A DNA stretch of 64,000 nucleotides, from the NCBI GenBank assembly GCA_008690995.1, contig VRMN01000001.1:2418001-2482000 (forward strand), in the 5' to 3' direction. This DNA comes from Porphyridium purpureum. Its lineage: Eukaryota; Rhodophyta; Bangiophyceae; Porphyridiales; Porphyridiaceae. Each line of letters starts with the position of its first letter. Position 1 is the first letter of the stretch. The notes below the pieces were generated by a model, which made no database searches, was not told the DNA's origin, and saw only the letters and a list, made by a program, of their open reading frames with translations. A program made the position numbers and the translations under genes. Positions 10,135-19,460 of this stretch are shown one piece after another.

Positions 10135-11316
10135 CTAAGGTGAACTGTTCCTGAGCTGCAAGTACTCAAGCGCGCTGCTAAAGAGTCTCGAGTTGCTCTT
10201 CAGTGCAGCAACCACTAGGCGGTTCTCGATACCGCTCCACGTCGTCCCACGATGCGACACGGTCGTCACTCGATATCCGCCCTGGCTTGGCATCCTGCTG
10301 GCGTCCGAGTGCCTTACGCCGTTGTAGCGTCCAATCTTCGTTGTGCACACGCGCTCGGAACATACATCAGCGTAGGTCCGCAGGTGCGTGCCAAGCATCA
10401 CGTCATTCAATTCCAGCACGTGGTCAGGCGTGCCGCAAGGCAAATCGTCGAGTCCCGAGATGCACAGCAGTTCACCAACGCCATCGCTAGAATGCACTTT
10501 CAGCAACCCACGCGCCTCGATCCACTCTGCATCCACACAAATGGGAGTCGGACTCGGTGTGGGCACTGGTGAAGGCGACGGACTCGGAGAGGACGTCGGA
10601 GTGCTTGCCTCTGTCGGATCTGGGCTCGGCGAACTTGACTCTGTCGGTTCTGGTGTTGGCACTGGACTTGGCGTCGGTGACGCTGGCGGAGTCGGAGACG
10701 GCGAAGGCGACGGTGTTGGCGACGGAGTCGCCGTCGGTTCCGGTGGCGGCACGGTCGGTCCTGGGGTCTCCGTCGGTCGGGGAGTCGGAGAACGCGTTGG
10801 CACCGGAGTTGGCGGAATCATTGGCTCCCTCGACGGGTCTGGCGGAGGAGGCCCAGGAGTCGGCGACGGCACGTCACTGCACGCGTAATCCGTCGTCTTG
10901 ACGCTGAACAAGAACGGGTCGCCTTCTGCTGACGCCGTATTGACTGTAGCACACAAGCTCGGGCTGATGGACCCTCCATTCACTTGAATTTGGAAGAAGG
11001 TACGACTGTCACCTTGGCACCCGGCGCGCGGGTATCCGAGCACCACCACACGGTCCGGATTATCGCACCGCACAGAGTTCAGCTTGACCGACATGATCAC
11101 AATTTCCGTGATGCCTGTAATCTCCGAGCCTTCTCGCCACACAAAGTCGTACGGCTCGCACACGCCCAGCACGAGGTCGAGCGAGTCGGCCGGCCCGGCA
11201 CAATTCTTCTGCAAGAAGATGTCGAGGCTGGCGCTCGACTGCGCCTGCGCCCAGCTCGCAACACCCGCCACGAGCACGGTGCATGCTAATACCTCTAATA
11301 ACTTCACAGCCCTCAT
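10135..11316 (-). CDS. Secreted Pro/Ser/Thr-rich extracellular matrix protein
   Basis: A 393-residue secreted protein. The ATG at 11316 is preferred over an upstream in-frame Met because it starts a canonical signal peptide ([20 protein letters not shown], cleavage near AQAQ). An N-terminal globular domain of about 125 residues has spaced cysteines. It is followed by a roughly 130-residue Pro/Ser/Thr tract with repeated PTP, SPSPSP and PEPT units, then a C-terminal domain with several cysteines ([22 protein letters not shown]). The tract resembles the hydroxyproline-rich, O-glycosylated spacers of algal wall or mucilage proteins, so a role in the extracellular polysaccharide sheath is likely. 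No enzyme family was recognised. A CT-rich microsatellite at about 11339-11369 lies in the probable 5' leader. Confidence 0.82.
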   Translation of the reverse strand: MRAVKLLEVLACTVLVAGVASWAQAQSSASLDIFLQKNCAGPADSLDLVLGVCEPYDFVWREGSEITGITEIVIMSVKLNSVRCDNPDRVVVLGYPRAGCQGDSRTFFQIQVNGGSISPSLCATVNTASAEGDPFLFSVKTTDYACSDVPSPTPGPPPPDPSREPMIPPTPVPTRSPTPRPTETPGPTVPPPEPTATPSPTPSPSPSPTPPASPTPSPVPTPEPTESSSPSPDPTEASTPTSSPSPSPSPVPTPSPTPICVDAEWIEARGLLKVHSSDGVGELLCISGLDDLPCGTPDHVLELNDVMLGTHLRTYADVCSERVCTTKIGRYNGVRHSDASRMPSQGGYRVTTVSHRGTTWSGIENRLVVAALKSNSRLFSSALEYLQLRNSSP

Positions 11317-13408
11317 CTTTGCCTCTCTGTCCACAATCTCTCTCTCTCTCTCTCTCCTCTCTTTCTCCTTCCCCTTCGGCGTCAACCCCCCCGTGTGCCG
11401 TGTCTCTTATTTGGTTAGTAACCGATCCTGAGACCGATGCGGCTCCTCCGCACGCTCTTCTGCTAAATTGGCGTTCTGTGGTAGTGTACAGTCATATGAC
11501 ATCGTTTCCGGAAAACGGAGGCCGTTTCCGGTTACACGCTGCAGAGGAATGGGAGCACACTCAAGAAGCGTGGCAGCAACATGTTGGACTTGGCAGTCGT
11601 ACTCATGCGTTCTCCTACGAAGCGGCAGGAAAGACTGTGTGGTCAGCGCGCAGGAATGCTGAATGGCTGCTCGGCCGCTCGGTCAAGTCGCAAAGACGGG
11701 AACGGTTACGGCGATCGTTGCGAGTTTCCGCGCATGGTAAAGATCCATCAGTTGCTGCACTCTGGCTCGACCGTGGAGTCAGCAGAGGGCTCGGGCGGAC
11801 GGGTAACACCTCGCCTCGGCCGCCATCCTGCTTCTTGAGTGAGCCTCCCCGACCGATTTCCAACAGACATCTTTGGGCTTCCCATCATCCACGTGATACG
11901 ATGAGCTGAATATTGGTACCGCTTCTTCATGCTTGCTGTTTCAGGCATGGTAAGAGAGCATCCTTTTCAGACTTTGGCGTGCAAGTGTAGTACAAACGAG
12001 TGAGCTCATGCGAATTTGCGCTGCTTTCCACGCTTATTGGCTTATGGGCTTGGCATGGTTCCTTGTGGTCTCGATGATTGCCTGGACGGCTGTTTCGTAC
12101 CCCGCTTTCCCCATGACAGGACGCCTTGCCTGCGCAGAATACATCTGTTCTGTCACTACATAATGCATGCGTTCACCGTCTCGGTTTGGTGGAGGATAAT
12201 TACGGCAGGGACGCTTTCCAGTCTTCGTTGGAAAGGATCGAGAGGCAAAGTATGGTCTTCATCCTTCAGTGGCATTGGTCGCAAACGCACGGGGCCTTAC
12301 GCAGCAACGCCTGACTCTGCTTAATTTGGCGGCAGGAGCTCTGTAGACCGAAGCGTCATGATGCTGCAAAAGCAGTTGCGCGTCCTCGCCTCTTTCGCAG
12401 CTCACTTGGTTCAGCTCCAAGTCTTAGCTTTGGTGCAGTTTGGAGTCTGGGAAGACGCGACCCACCAAAAAAACAATCTGAAAACTTGATCTGCGGCTCG
12501 CGCCGCATCGTGGACACGCTTCACGACGTGCCTATCACATTTCGTGGAAGCACTCGGCGCCAGATGTCTTGCATTTTCATTTCATGAGATGTAGATCCAA
12601 GAGAGGAAGCCATGGCGCACGCGGGCCGCTGATGTATGATAGAAATCCGCAGTGCTGTCGTCAGCGAAAAGGAACACGTGACATCACAAACACGTGGTGA
12701 AAAATGCGCGGGTACATGCCACAAGACCATCTCTCTCAGTGTGCGATTGATCCTCGCATCAGAAGCTGCATTGGTGTCATAGGTTGGCGACGTTCAAGTT
12801 CGCTTTCATCTGACTTGACACACGGCCCGGCCAAAAGGCTGGAAGGGGGGACCGCAAGGCGTGCGTGGCTGTGAAGCATCTGCTTTGTTTTTTGCGCCAC
12901 TTGATTTCGACGTGATAGGACCGCCTTCATCGCCGTCGGGCTGTAAATCAAAAGTGCGGGTGAGAGTACCTCCTCCGTGTTTGTCGAACTATGGCACACG
13001 GTGAGGATCGAACGTTAACGGCAAGGATTGTGTTTGAGGTTTGTTTTTCTTTAGTGCGGTTCGGTTTTTCATTTCCATATGATAGCTGCCTCAAAGCAAA
13101 TGACTTTGTATTGGACGCACCGTATGACCACGACCAACATCTGCCGCCATGTGCATCGACTGATTGGGTTACACGACGTTGATGTAATTTCAAGCTTGGA
13201 AGGGCGAGGAAAAAACGAAGACTCGAAGCTTCGCACGGAAATGCTTGTCGTTTGGAGCATGCCCGGCCACTGTCGCGCCGCAGGAAGTTTCTTGGCCGTT
13301 GTTCGTCAAGTTGACGAGCTCGAGTGAGAGTCATTGCTCGCAGCACGCCAATGTGTGGGGTGAGCTGCAATTCCGTGTACTCGGGCACTAAAGCGGGAGC
13401 CCAACAAG
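11317..13408. other. Gene-poor region, no supported gene
   Basis: Roughly 2.1 kb without a convincing coding frame. A CT dinucleotide run lies at about 11339-11369. Frames of 60-210 codons exist on both strands (for example 11283-11909 + and 12948-13454 -), but they overlap one another and have no recognisable domain. Intron-containing genes or untranslated RNA cannot be excluded. Confidence 0.3.
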
Positions 13409-13891
13409 ATGTCTCGAGACTGTATTCTGTTTTTGGAACCGGCCCGAGACGCACGATCGAAAAAAGACTCGGGACCGCTTCCTACGCAGGTGCTGATGTA
13501 CGAGCGCGCTGGCAGCGGCACGACGCTTGTACCGATCACGCCGGCCAGAAGGCGCGGCGAGTCACAGAGCTCCGGTGACAGTGGTGGCTTCTCGCGCTGC
13601 CACATGTGGTTGAGCAAGTAGGACAATTTGTCGTGCAACGCAGTCGCTCGGCATAGCGAGAGCCAGTGGACGCACCCCGCGAAATTCTATTTGCCATTGC
13701 GCACTGGGCTGCAGCTTCATTTGCGAAGCACATGTCATTTCGGCCGCGCATGCAACGCGCCAGCCGACTTTTGCGCTGCGCAGGTTGCGCACATCCTGGA
13801 CTTGTTAGCACAATCCACAGCGCGCAACTCGCTGCAGCCCATCCGATGGAGCGAGCTGAGCGACATCTTGTACGATTTGTCTACGGGATAG
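13409..13891 (+). CDS. Possible small two-exon gene, function unknown
   Basis: A 70-codon ATG frame (13409-13621, starting MSRDCILFLEPARDA and ending CHMWLSK) is followed by a second open frame. That frame ends in a protein-like segment VAHILDLLAQS ... WSELSDILYDLSTG and a stop at 13891. Joining the two needs an intron of about 40 bp with a GTAGGA donor near 13617 and a CATAG acceptor; this is plausible in phase but unusually short. The alternative is two unrelated chance frames. No family recognised. Confidence 0.25.
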
Positions 13892-14035
13892 GAGCTCAAG
13901 TTCACAAGCTAATGCACCGATGCACCACTGCAAATTCTGAACAAACCGCAGCTCGTTGACCTGCCTAGGTAAATGTAAAAGAGGGATCGCCACCTGCTCC
14001 CCAAATGCTGGTGGAGCTGAGAGAATTTATGGTGG

Positions 14036-15313
14036 ATGGAGAGGCGGGGGTTCGCATTTAGCTTTGCTGGCACGGCAACCGCGCAAATTGCGCAGGTGCG
14101 GCGACGGCGCATAAATTGGATTTGCAGCGCCGGCGAGCGCGGCCAGATTAAGCTCGAGCCGCACTCGCTCTCGAAGCGGCATCTCGCCGGCGTGACGCAT
14201 GGTGTGGTCTTCTTAAAGCCCGCTGGGCGTGGCATCGAATCCGCCGCCGCTAACGGTGACCGGTGTGTGCCTCTGCCACTGACATCGGCCACGCAGCGAG
14301 AGCTCTTTGAATTGTTGTTGTGTCTCAGGCGCCCTTTTGAGGACGTTCGTGACACGCAGGATCAGGTACCGCGGCGACGGTTCGGTGCTGTGTTTTATGT
14401 TTTGAGCAGGCTCAACGGAATTTATGATACCTTTTTCCAGAACACATCCGCGGCACGCAAGAATGACGCAATTCGCGCCGTGTGGAAGTTACCCAAAGGC
14501 GTGCACGAGCTTCAGGTGCTTGCCATCCTGCTCGAGAAATCGGGATCCAGGGTTGGTGCCGCAATATTGGAGGAGCAAGAGTCGACCCGCTCTGACAGTT
14601 TACGTCTAAGTGTCCGTGTGGAATGGTCCACGGAGCTCAGCGAGGCGACAGAAGCGGCGCCTTCCAATTTCCTACCCATTCCACCGACACCCAAGTCGTC
14701 GTTTGGCGCCGAAATTCTTCCGTTGTGCTGCTTTTTGGGCGCACAGATTTTCGCTTCTCGCGAGGTCTTTGACATCAGCGGTGTCCGTGTGAATGGCTCG
14801 TTTCTCGGGATTGACTCAGAGTTCGCAGATGCGTCCGACCTGCGCATGTACACAGACTCAGACCGACGGCAGGATGGCACTGCCAGCGTCGCGCGTCTAG
14901 AAACACCTGTGCTTGAGACAATTTCCGTTGAGCAACTCGAAATGTTGTCCCGCGCAGAGCTAGTGCGTATTCTACGCCAATCAAAAGTGGCGGCGAAGTC
15001 GTCGGCGTCCAGGGAGGAGCTCATTGCTTTGGCTCTTCCGTATATGGATGAAATTCAGCGTCGTTTGTGGAATATGGCACGGGCGGTGGAGGCGCAGGAT
15101 TTTGGTCGTGCAGCCATGCTAGAGCAGGGTAAGTCGGCTCGCCATCGTGCTTACGACCAACTCAACAAAGCTGTCGAGCTGGAAAACTATGCGGCAGCTC
15201 AGCTGTGGTTGTCTGAGTTCCAGATTTTAACTCGGCAACGGCATGATATCACCCAAGACGAAGGATCTTATGATCGCGATTTGGATGCAGATCCGTGGTA
15301 TCGGCCGCAGTAA
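14036..15313 (+). CDS. Probable plastid protein with SAP-like and UVR motifs
   Basis: A 425-residue protein of unknown function. The first 60 or so residues are rich in Arg, Ser and Ala, as expected of an organelle leader. The central part (75-265) holds a segment LPKGVHELQVLAILLEKSGS that I cannot place. A SAP-like helix-turn-helix element follows at 297-330 (LEMLSRAELVRILRQSKVAA). A UvrB/UvrC-type UVR helical pair lies at 341-395 (RAVEAQDFGRAAMLEQGK and ELENYAAAQLW). SAP elements bind nucleic acid, and UVR motifs mediate protein contacts in UvrB, ClpC and several plastid proteins. The product may therefore be an organelle nucleoid or protease-adaptor protein; this is inference. It converges with the HAT/TPR gene across 49 bp. 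Confidence 0.8.
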   Translation: MERRGFAFSFAGTATAQIAQVRRRRINWICSAGERGQIKLEPHSLSKRHLAGVTHGVVFLKPAGRGIESAAANGDRCVPLPLTSATQRELFELLLCLRRPFEDVRDTQDQVPRRRFGAVFYVLSRLNGIYDTFFQNTSAARKNDAIRAVWKLPKGVHELQVLAILLEKSGSRVGAAILEEQESTRSDSLRLSVRVEWSTELSEATEAAPSNFLPIPPTPKSSFGAEILPLCCFLGAQIFASREVFDISGVRVNGSFLGIDSEFADASDLRMYTDSDRRQDGTASVARLETPVLETISVEQLEMLSRAELVRILRQSKVAAKSSASREELIALALPYMDEIQRRLWNMARAVEAQDFGRAAMLEQGKSARHRAYDQLNKAVELENYAAAQLWLSEFQILTRQRHDITQDEGSYDRDLDADPWYRPQ

Positions 15314-15362
15314 AGTGGTTGCAGCTGGTCAAGGTTAGCGATGTGTTGAAGGGAAGTTTGTT

Positions 15363-17498
15363 CTACTCCGAGGTCCCCCGATACTTGGCCTGGAGCGATT
15401 TTGCAACATCAAAGTTGCCAACACGCTCCTCGTTCCGGATCCACGTATTCCATGTGCTCTCGCGGCCGCGATCAAGAATCAATGAGCCGGCCAAGAGCTT
15501 CCGTGCGGCATCCACATTCCCTAGCTGGAACTCAACGTCACCCAGCGCGGCTAGGCTACCTGGCTCGCGACTGTTCAGCATGACACACTTGCGAAACGTA
15601 TCCCGTGCGGCTATTAGCTCGCCTTCATTGATGCAGATCATTCCAAGCTTGTACATAGCAGCAATATTGCTCTGGTCCAAGTTCGTCACAATATCGAGGA
15701 GAAGCTGCTTCGCCTTGGCCTCATTACCCAGCGATGTCTCCACGTCCGCGAGAAGGTGCTTGCACTTAATCATCTGCGTGCGCGACATTTTGAGCTGCAA
15801 GGCTCTGTGCAGAGCCTGCTGAGCACGGGAATACTCACCCTCCTGGAGCAAGACCTTGGCCCACGTTCGTAAAATGCGATGCCGCTCAGTTTCCGGAACC
15901 GAGCTTACCGCTTGTGCGTGAATTTCGTAGCAGCGCTCCGCATTTCCGCGCCTATGCTCTAGGGACGCGTAGTCGATCCACAACGTCACGGCGCCTGGAT
16001 AGAGCTTCGTGCCGATTTGGTACACGTAACTAACGCATGCCGGGTGAGCCACACGCTCATTCAATGCCCAGTGTTGTACCATTGCATGATCAGTATCCTG
16101 CTCGTACGCGTCAGTAAAGATTGTGCGTGCGCGGTCCAGCTGGCCCTGTCGAAACTCGAACGAACCTGCTGACAGAAGCAATTTGACATGGCGCGGATGC
16201 TTCAGCATAGCTTGCGCAAATAGCTCTCTTGCTGCATCTACGCAGCCAAGCTTTTCCTCAAGCTCGGCCCACGCAAGTAGTATAGGGGCAGAGAACGGAA
16301 ACGCGGTCGCACCGGCCGCTAGCAGCGCGCGGGCTCGTTCGGGGTCGTTACACAGCTCGTATTCCATATTTGCCCACGCGGTCATAGAAGGCGCAAACGA
16401 AGGATCGAGCTGAGCGGACCGCCGCCACAGAGTGCGTGCTTCCCGAACACATCCCAGCTTGGCGTACATCTCAGCAAGCGCCTGGATCAAAAACTGGTCC
16501 GCAAATTTGCGGTTTTCGCAGCCGGCTAGGTACACGCGCAGCGCCTCTTCGTCCTCGCCTAGCGATCTGAGTAACTCGCCGTAACTGCTGATCAAGAAGC
16601 GATGATGTCCGATAAATTTGATCGCATCTTCGTACACCAGCTTGGCGGCGCCCACGTTCTTCAGTTGCCTCTCCAGCATCGCGAGCTTGATCCAAGCTTT
16701 CGCAAAGCGTGGATGCGATTTTGTGCACTGAGTAAGTGTCGAGCGCGCCTCGTTCCAAAGCGAGTACCGCATTTGATGCTCCGCTAATTCAACCAGGTAC
16801 GACTCGCTGGCGGTCTCGAGCCATCCCTGCCGCTGCTCTTGAATCAGCGCTTCATTTTTCCGAGTGAACGGTGCGCCACCACGAGTCGATACGGATCTCG
16901 CGAACCCCGTATTACCCCGAAGCACGCCGTCTTTTGCCGGAGTAAAAGAGCGCGGAGACTGTGTCGCGTTGGCATACGGGCCGGACAAAGCAACGCTCTT
17001 CCTTGCAACTGCCGGTCGGACTGGCGGCGGAAAAGAGGCTGCTTGCTGGGTATCCCCATCGGCCGAAACTTCCTTGCGCCTAGGTACAGGGATGGAGGCT
17101 CTCGCCGCACCCAGATTGTCGACAGTCTCTCCGCGCTGGCTTGGAACCGCCAAGCTCGCACCTTCGTCCGCTCCGCCATGTAAATTCCTGCCTGGACCCG
17201 CATCATGTCGCGATACTTTGAACTGGCGGTGGTTCAACCTCCGCAGTTTGCGAGTCTTTTTCCGACTGCTCCCTGCGGGTGACTTTTCGTACTTGGCACC
17301 TTCCGAACTGGTGTCGGTCCCGGATAACGTGAGCGACGTGCTTCCGCCAAACTCTCGCTGGTTGTCTGCACCGCAGCGTGTCCCACTCGCCCGCGAGCGC
17401 GGCAATCGCAGAAAGGCGTTTGCTGCATTTAGTCTACGCGACGATTGCTGTGCAGTCAGAGCCGGGCCATAACCCACAAAACATACCCGCGTCCCCAT
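15363..17498 (-). CDS. HAT/TPR-repeat RNA-processing-type protein
   Basis: A 711-residue protein. Residues 1-210 are low-complexity, Ser/Arg-rich and could include an organelle leader. From about 215 to the end there are some twelve tandem helical repeats of about 34 residues. Many are of the half-a-TPR type, such as AWIKLAMLERQLKNVGAAK, LWIDYASLEHRRGNAERCYE and TWNTWIRNEERVGNFDVAK. HAT repeats are typical of RNA-processing factors, either nuclear (Prp6, CstF77, Utp6) or plastid (Mbb1/HCF107). The leader, and the closing repeat that resembles Mbb1/HCF107, make a plastid mRNA-stability factor attractive, but a Prp6-like role is not excluded. No intron seen. Confidence 0.85.
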   Translation of the reverse strand: MGTRVCFVGYGPALTAQQSSRRLNAANAFLRLPRSRASGTRCGADNQREFGGSTSLTLSGTDTSSEGAKYEKSPAGSSRKKTRKLRRLNHRQFKVSRHDAGPGRNLHGGADEGASLAVPSQRGETVDNLGAARASIPVPRRKEVSADGDTQQAASFPPPVRPAVARKSVALSGPYANATQSPRSFTPAKDGVLRGNTGFARSVSTRGGAPFTRKNEALIQEQRQGWLETASESYLVELAEHQMRYSLWNEARSTLTQCTKSHPRFAKAWIKLAMLERQLKNVGAAKLVYEDAIKFIGHHRFLISSYGELLRSLGEDEEALRVYLAGCENRKFADQFLIQALAEMYAKLGCVREARTLWRRSAQLDPSFAPSMTAWANMEYELCNDPERARALLAAGATAFPFSAPILLAWAELEEKLGCVDAARELFAQAMLKHPRHVKLLLSAGSFEFRQGQLDRARTIFTDAYEQDTDHAMVQHWALNERVAHPACVSYVYQIGTKLYPGAVTLWIDYASLEHRRGNAERCYEIHAQAVSSVPETERHRILRTWAKVLLQEGEYSRAQQALHRALQLKMSRTQMIKCKHLLADVETSLGNEAKAKQLLLDIVTNLDQSNIAAMYKLGMICINEGELIAARDTFRKCVMLNSREPGSLAALGDVEFQLGNVDAARKLLAGSLILDRGRESTWNTWIRNEERVGNFDVAKSLQAKYRGTSE

Positions 17499-17606
17499 GT
17501 TTACTCCTTGTCGTTAAGACCCGTTCGTCTTCGCTCTAAGTTTAAGAAAAGGTTTTCTCATGTCTCGGATTAGTCTGGGAGTCGAGGGCGGTCAGAACGA
17601 CAGCAT

Positions 17607-17852
17607 TTAATCCATTGCCTGAGGGCAAAAAGATTCGGCACCCGCCGGGTCTTCCGCGGGCGTCCTATTGGTCGGAGTATGCTTTGTGGTCAGAGCCGCA
17701 CTTGGCGAGAGCGAACGTGAAGAAGCATTCGGCGAGTTTTCCTGGGAAGCGTGGGTGGCACTAATCCATGAGTTGCGCCGAAAGCCGGTATCACACCACT
17801 CATCTTTGCGCAGCGCCTGCCTTTGCTCTGGCGTGCATTTTTGCTTGAACAT
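17607..17852 (-). CDS. Possible small protein, unknown
   Basis: An ATG-started frame of 81 codons. The same frame is open for another 24 codons upstream (to 17924) with protein-like sequence (RRPKSSFADDSLVYEPS), so the true 5' end may lie in an upstream exon. The middle reads CTPEQRQALRKDEWCDTGF; the rest is Ser/Pro-rich. It sits between two same-strand genes. A GTATGT donor-like site directly follows the methyltransferase stop, which suggests splicing in this interval. No family recognised. Confidence 0.33.
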   Translation of the reverse strand: MFKQKCTPEQRQALRKDEWCDTGFRRNSWISATHASQENSPNASSRSLSPSAALTTKHTPTNRTPAEDPAGAESFCPQAMD

Positions 17853-17967
17853 CGACGGCTCATAGACGAGGCTGTCGTCGGCAAATGAAGATTTCGGGCG
17901 ACGAGGCGTAGTCACGTAAGCCAACTATGGTCTAAGGACATGAGTCGAGAGACACGCAACTACATAC

Positions 17968-19056
17968 CTATTTCCCGATTTCGTAGAATACGTTCATGAC
18001 ATCACATTGGAAGGGAATATTGCGGAATTTCGTGAAACCCGCCCGCTCGCTCATTTCACGAGCTTTTTGTTCGTGAAACCCCAGTGTTCCGAGCCCAGCA
18101 CCTTCAGGAACCGACAACCCAGAGGACATACACACCAGAAGAGAAAAGCCATACGCAAGTGGTGCGATGGGATTTTCTTTCATGTTCAGAGCAAATGTTT
18201 GCTTGCCTTGGATATCCGCACACAACCAAATACCGTCCGGTTTCAGAGAGCGAAAGATCGCATCAATCAAGCCTTTCGGATCCGTCGTGTCATGAACGAC
18301 ATCAAACGTTGTCACAAGGTCCAGGCTCCCGTCTTGTGGCAAGGGATGATCGATCGGATTGTAAAGTTCGATGTTCGAGACGCCGCTACGGTCTACATTG
18401 ATCCTTGCGCGGTGTAGCGCGTACTTACAAATATCATAAGCTGCAAATTTGCTCTGCGGAAACGCCTTTGCCATTGCGATTGTTGAAGTAGCTGCGCCGC
18501 AGCCCACGTCAGCAACCGCGGCCCCCGCGGCCAGTCGCTCCGTGACCCTGTCGACCTGCGGTAGCAGATCAGGCACTAGGTGGTTTGCTTCGAGGTTGCG
18601 CGTCAGCTTTTCAATTCCGCACATGCACGCTTCACCCTTTTGATCATAGGTCTGCCCAAGGCCCGTGCGGAAGCTCTCCGGAAGGTCTTTGACAGTTTCT
18701 AACAGCGCCATCACGGTCTGAAGTAGGCCCCCCATGTAAGCCGCATGGTTTTCGTTGGTCAAAACAATCTCTGCCTCGGGAGTCAAAAGGAACGTGTCAT
18801 CAGCTTCGACATACTCAATCTGCCCATTGCAAGCTTGGTGGTACAACCATTCGCGCACCCAGCGTTCCGACAAGTTGGTTTTCGCAGCCAGCGCCACACT
18901 GTTGACGGGTCCTGAAGACGCCAACGCCTTGTACAGGCCGAGCTGGTCGCCCACGAGCGTGAGGGCACAGTTCATGGCGCCAACGGCGCTGCCAGAGACC
19001 CTTCCCGCAAAAGCCATGAGCTTTTCGGGATCTGCTGTTGCTGCCGTCGTCCCCAT
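17968..19056 (-). CDS. SAM-dependent methyltransferase with N-terminal winged helix
   Basis: Class I methyltransferase of 362 residues, similar in layout to the mycobacterial Rv2258c group and its eukaryotic relatives. The substrate is probably a small molecule and is unknown. The N-terminal segment (about 30-95) is a winged-helix dimerisation domain (LGLYKALASSGPV, NLSERWVREWLYHQ). The Rossmann fold follows, with the SAM loop VADVGCGAATS at 181-191, an acidic motif YDIC and motif FDVVHDTTD. The frame is open 27 codons further upstream, but only from a TTG; the ATG at 19056 gives a start like that of bacterial homologues (MGTTAATADPEKLMAFAGR). The family is widespread in bacteria, so old horizontal transfer is possible but not shown here. 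Confidence 0.88.
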   Translation of the reverse strand: MGTTAATADPEKLMAFAGRVSGSAVGAMNCALTLVGDQLGLYKALASSGPVNSVALAAKTNLSERWVREWLYHQACNGQIEYVEADDTFLLTPEAEIVLTNENHAAYMGGLLQTVMALLETVKDLPESFRTGLGQTYDQKGEACMCGIEKLTRNLEANHLVPDLLPQVDRVTERLAAGAAVADVGCGAATSTIAMAKAFPQSKFAAYDICKYALHRARINVDRSGVSNIELYNPIDHPLPQDGSLDLVTTFDVVHDTTDPKGLIDAIFRSLKPDGIWLCADIQGKQTFALNMKENPIAPLAYGFSLLVCMSSGLSVPEGAGLGTLGFHEQKAREMSERAGFTKFRNIPFQCDVMNVFYEIGK

Positions 19057-19216
19057 TTCCAGCCCGCGGAATCCAGACGACTGACTAGCGAGCTGTATTC
19101 TTCCTGAAAGATTCTGCAAGTGTACGAGTGCGTCCAAGTCTGTTCATGTGCCTTGCGCGTCTGAAATTCTAGAGTGCGCCATCCGCCAGCTGCAGGCTCA
19201 GAGGCGCCGACGCGCA

Positions 19217-19224
19217 TTTTTATA
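19217..19224 (-). promoter_or_regulatory. TATA-like box upstream of the methyltransferase
   Basis: TATAAAAA on the minus strand, 161 bp upstream of the ATG at 19056. Confidence 0.4.
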
Positions 19225-19460
19225 GACCCATGCGCAAGTCGCACGCCGCTATGTGATATGTGGAACAAAGAGTCGGCGTCATGCGTGAAACAACACGATC
19301 GCCCTCGCGTGATTCGGCGCGCGCGTGAGCGCCAGCGCACCAAATGCGGGCCACGAGCTCGAATCAGTGTACCGCACGCCGAGCAGCAAGTACAGCGAAA
19401 TATGTCTATCGAAAATGACGCGCTTCACTGGCGACGCTGCACGCCCGGCGCCCCTGCTTC

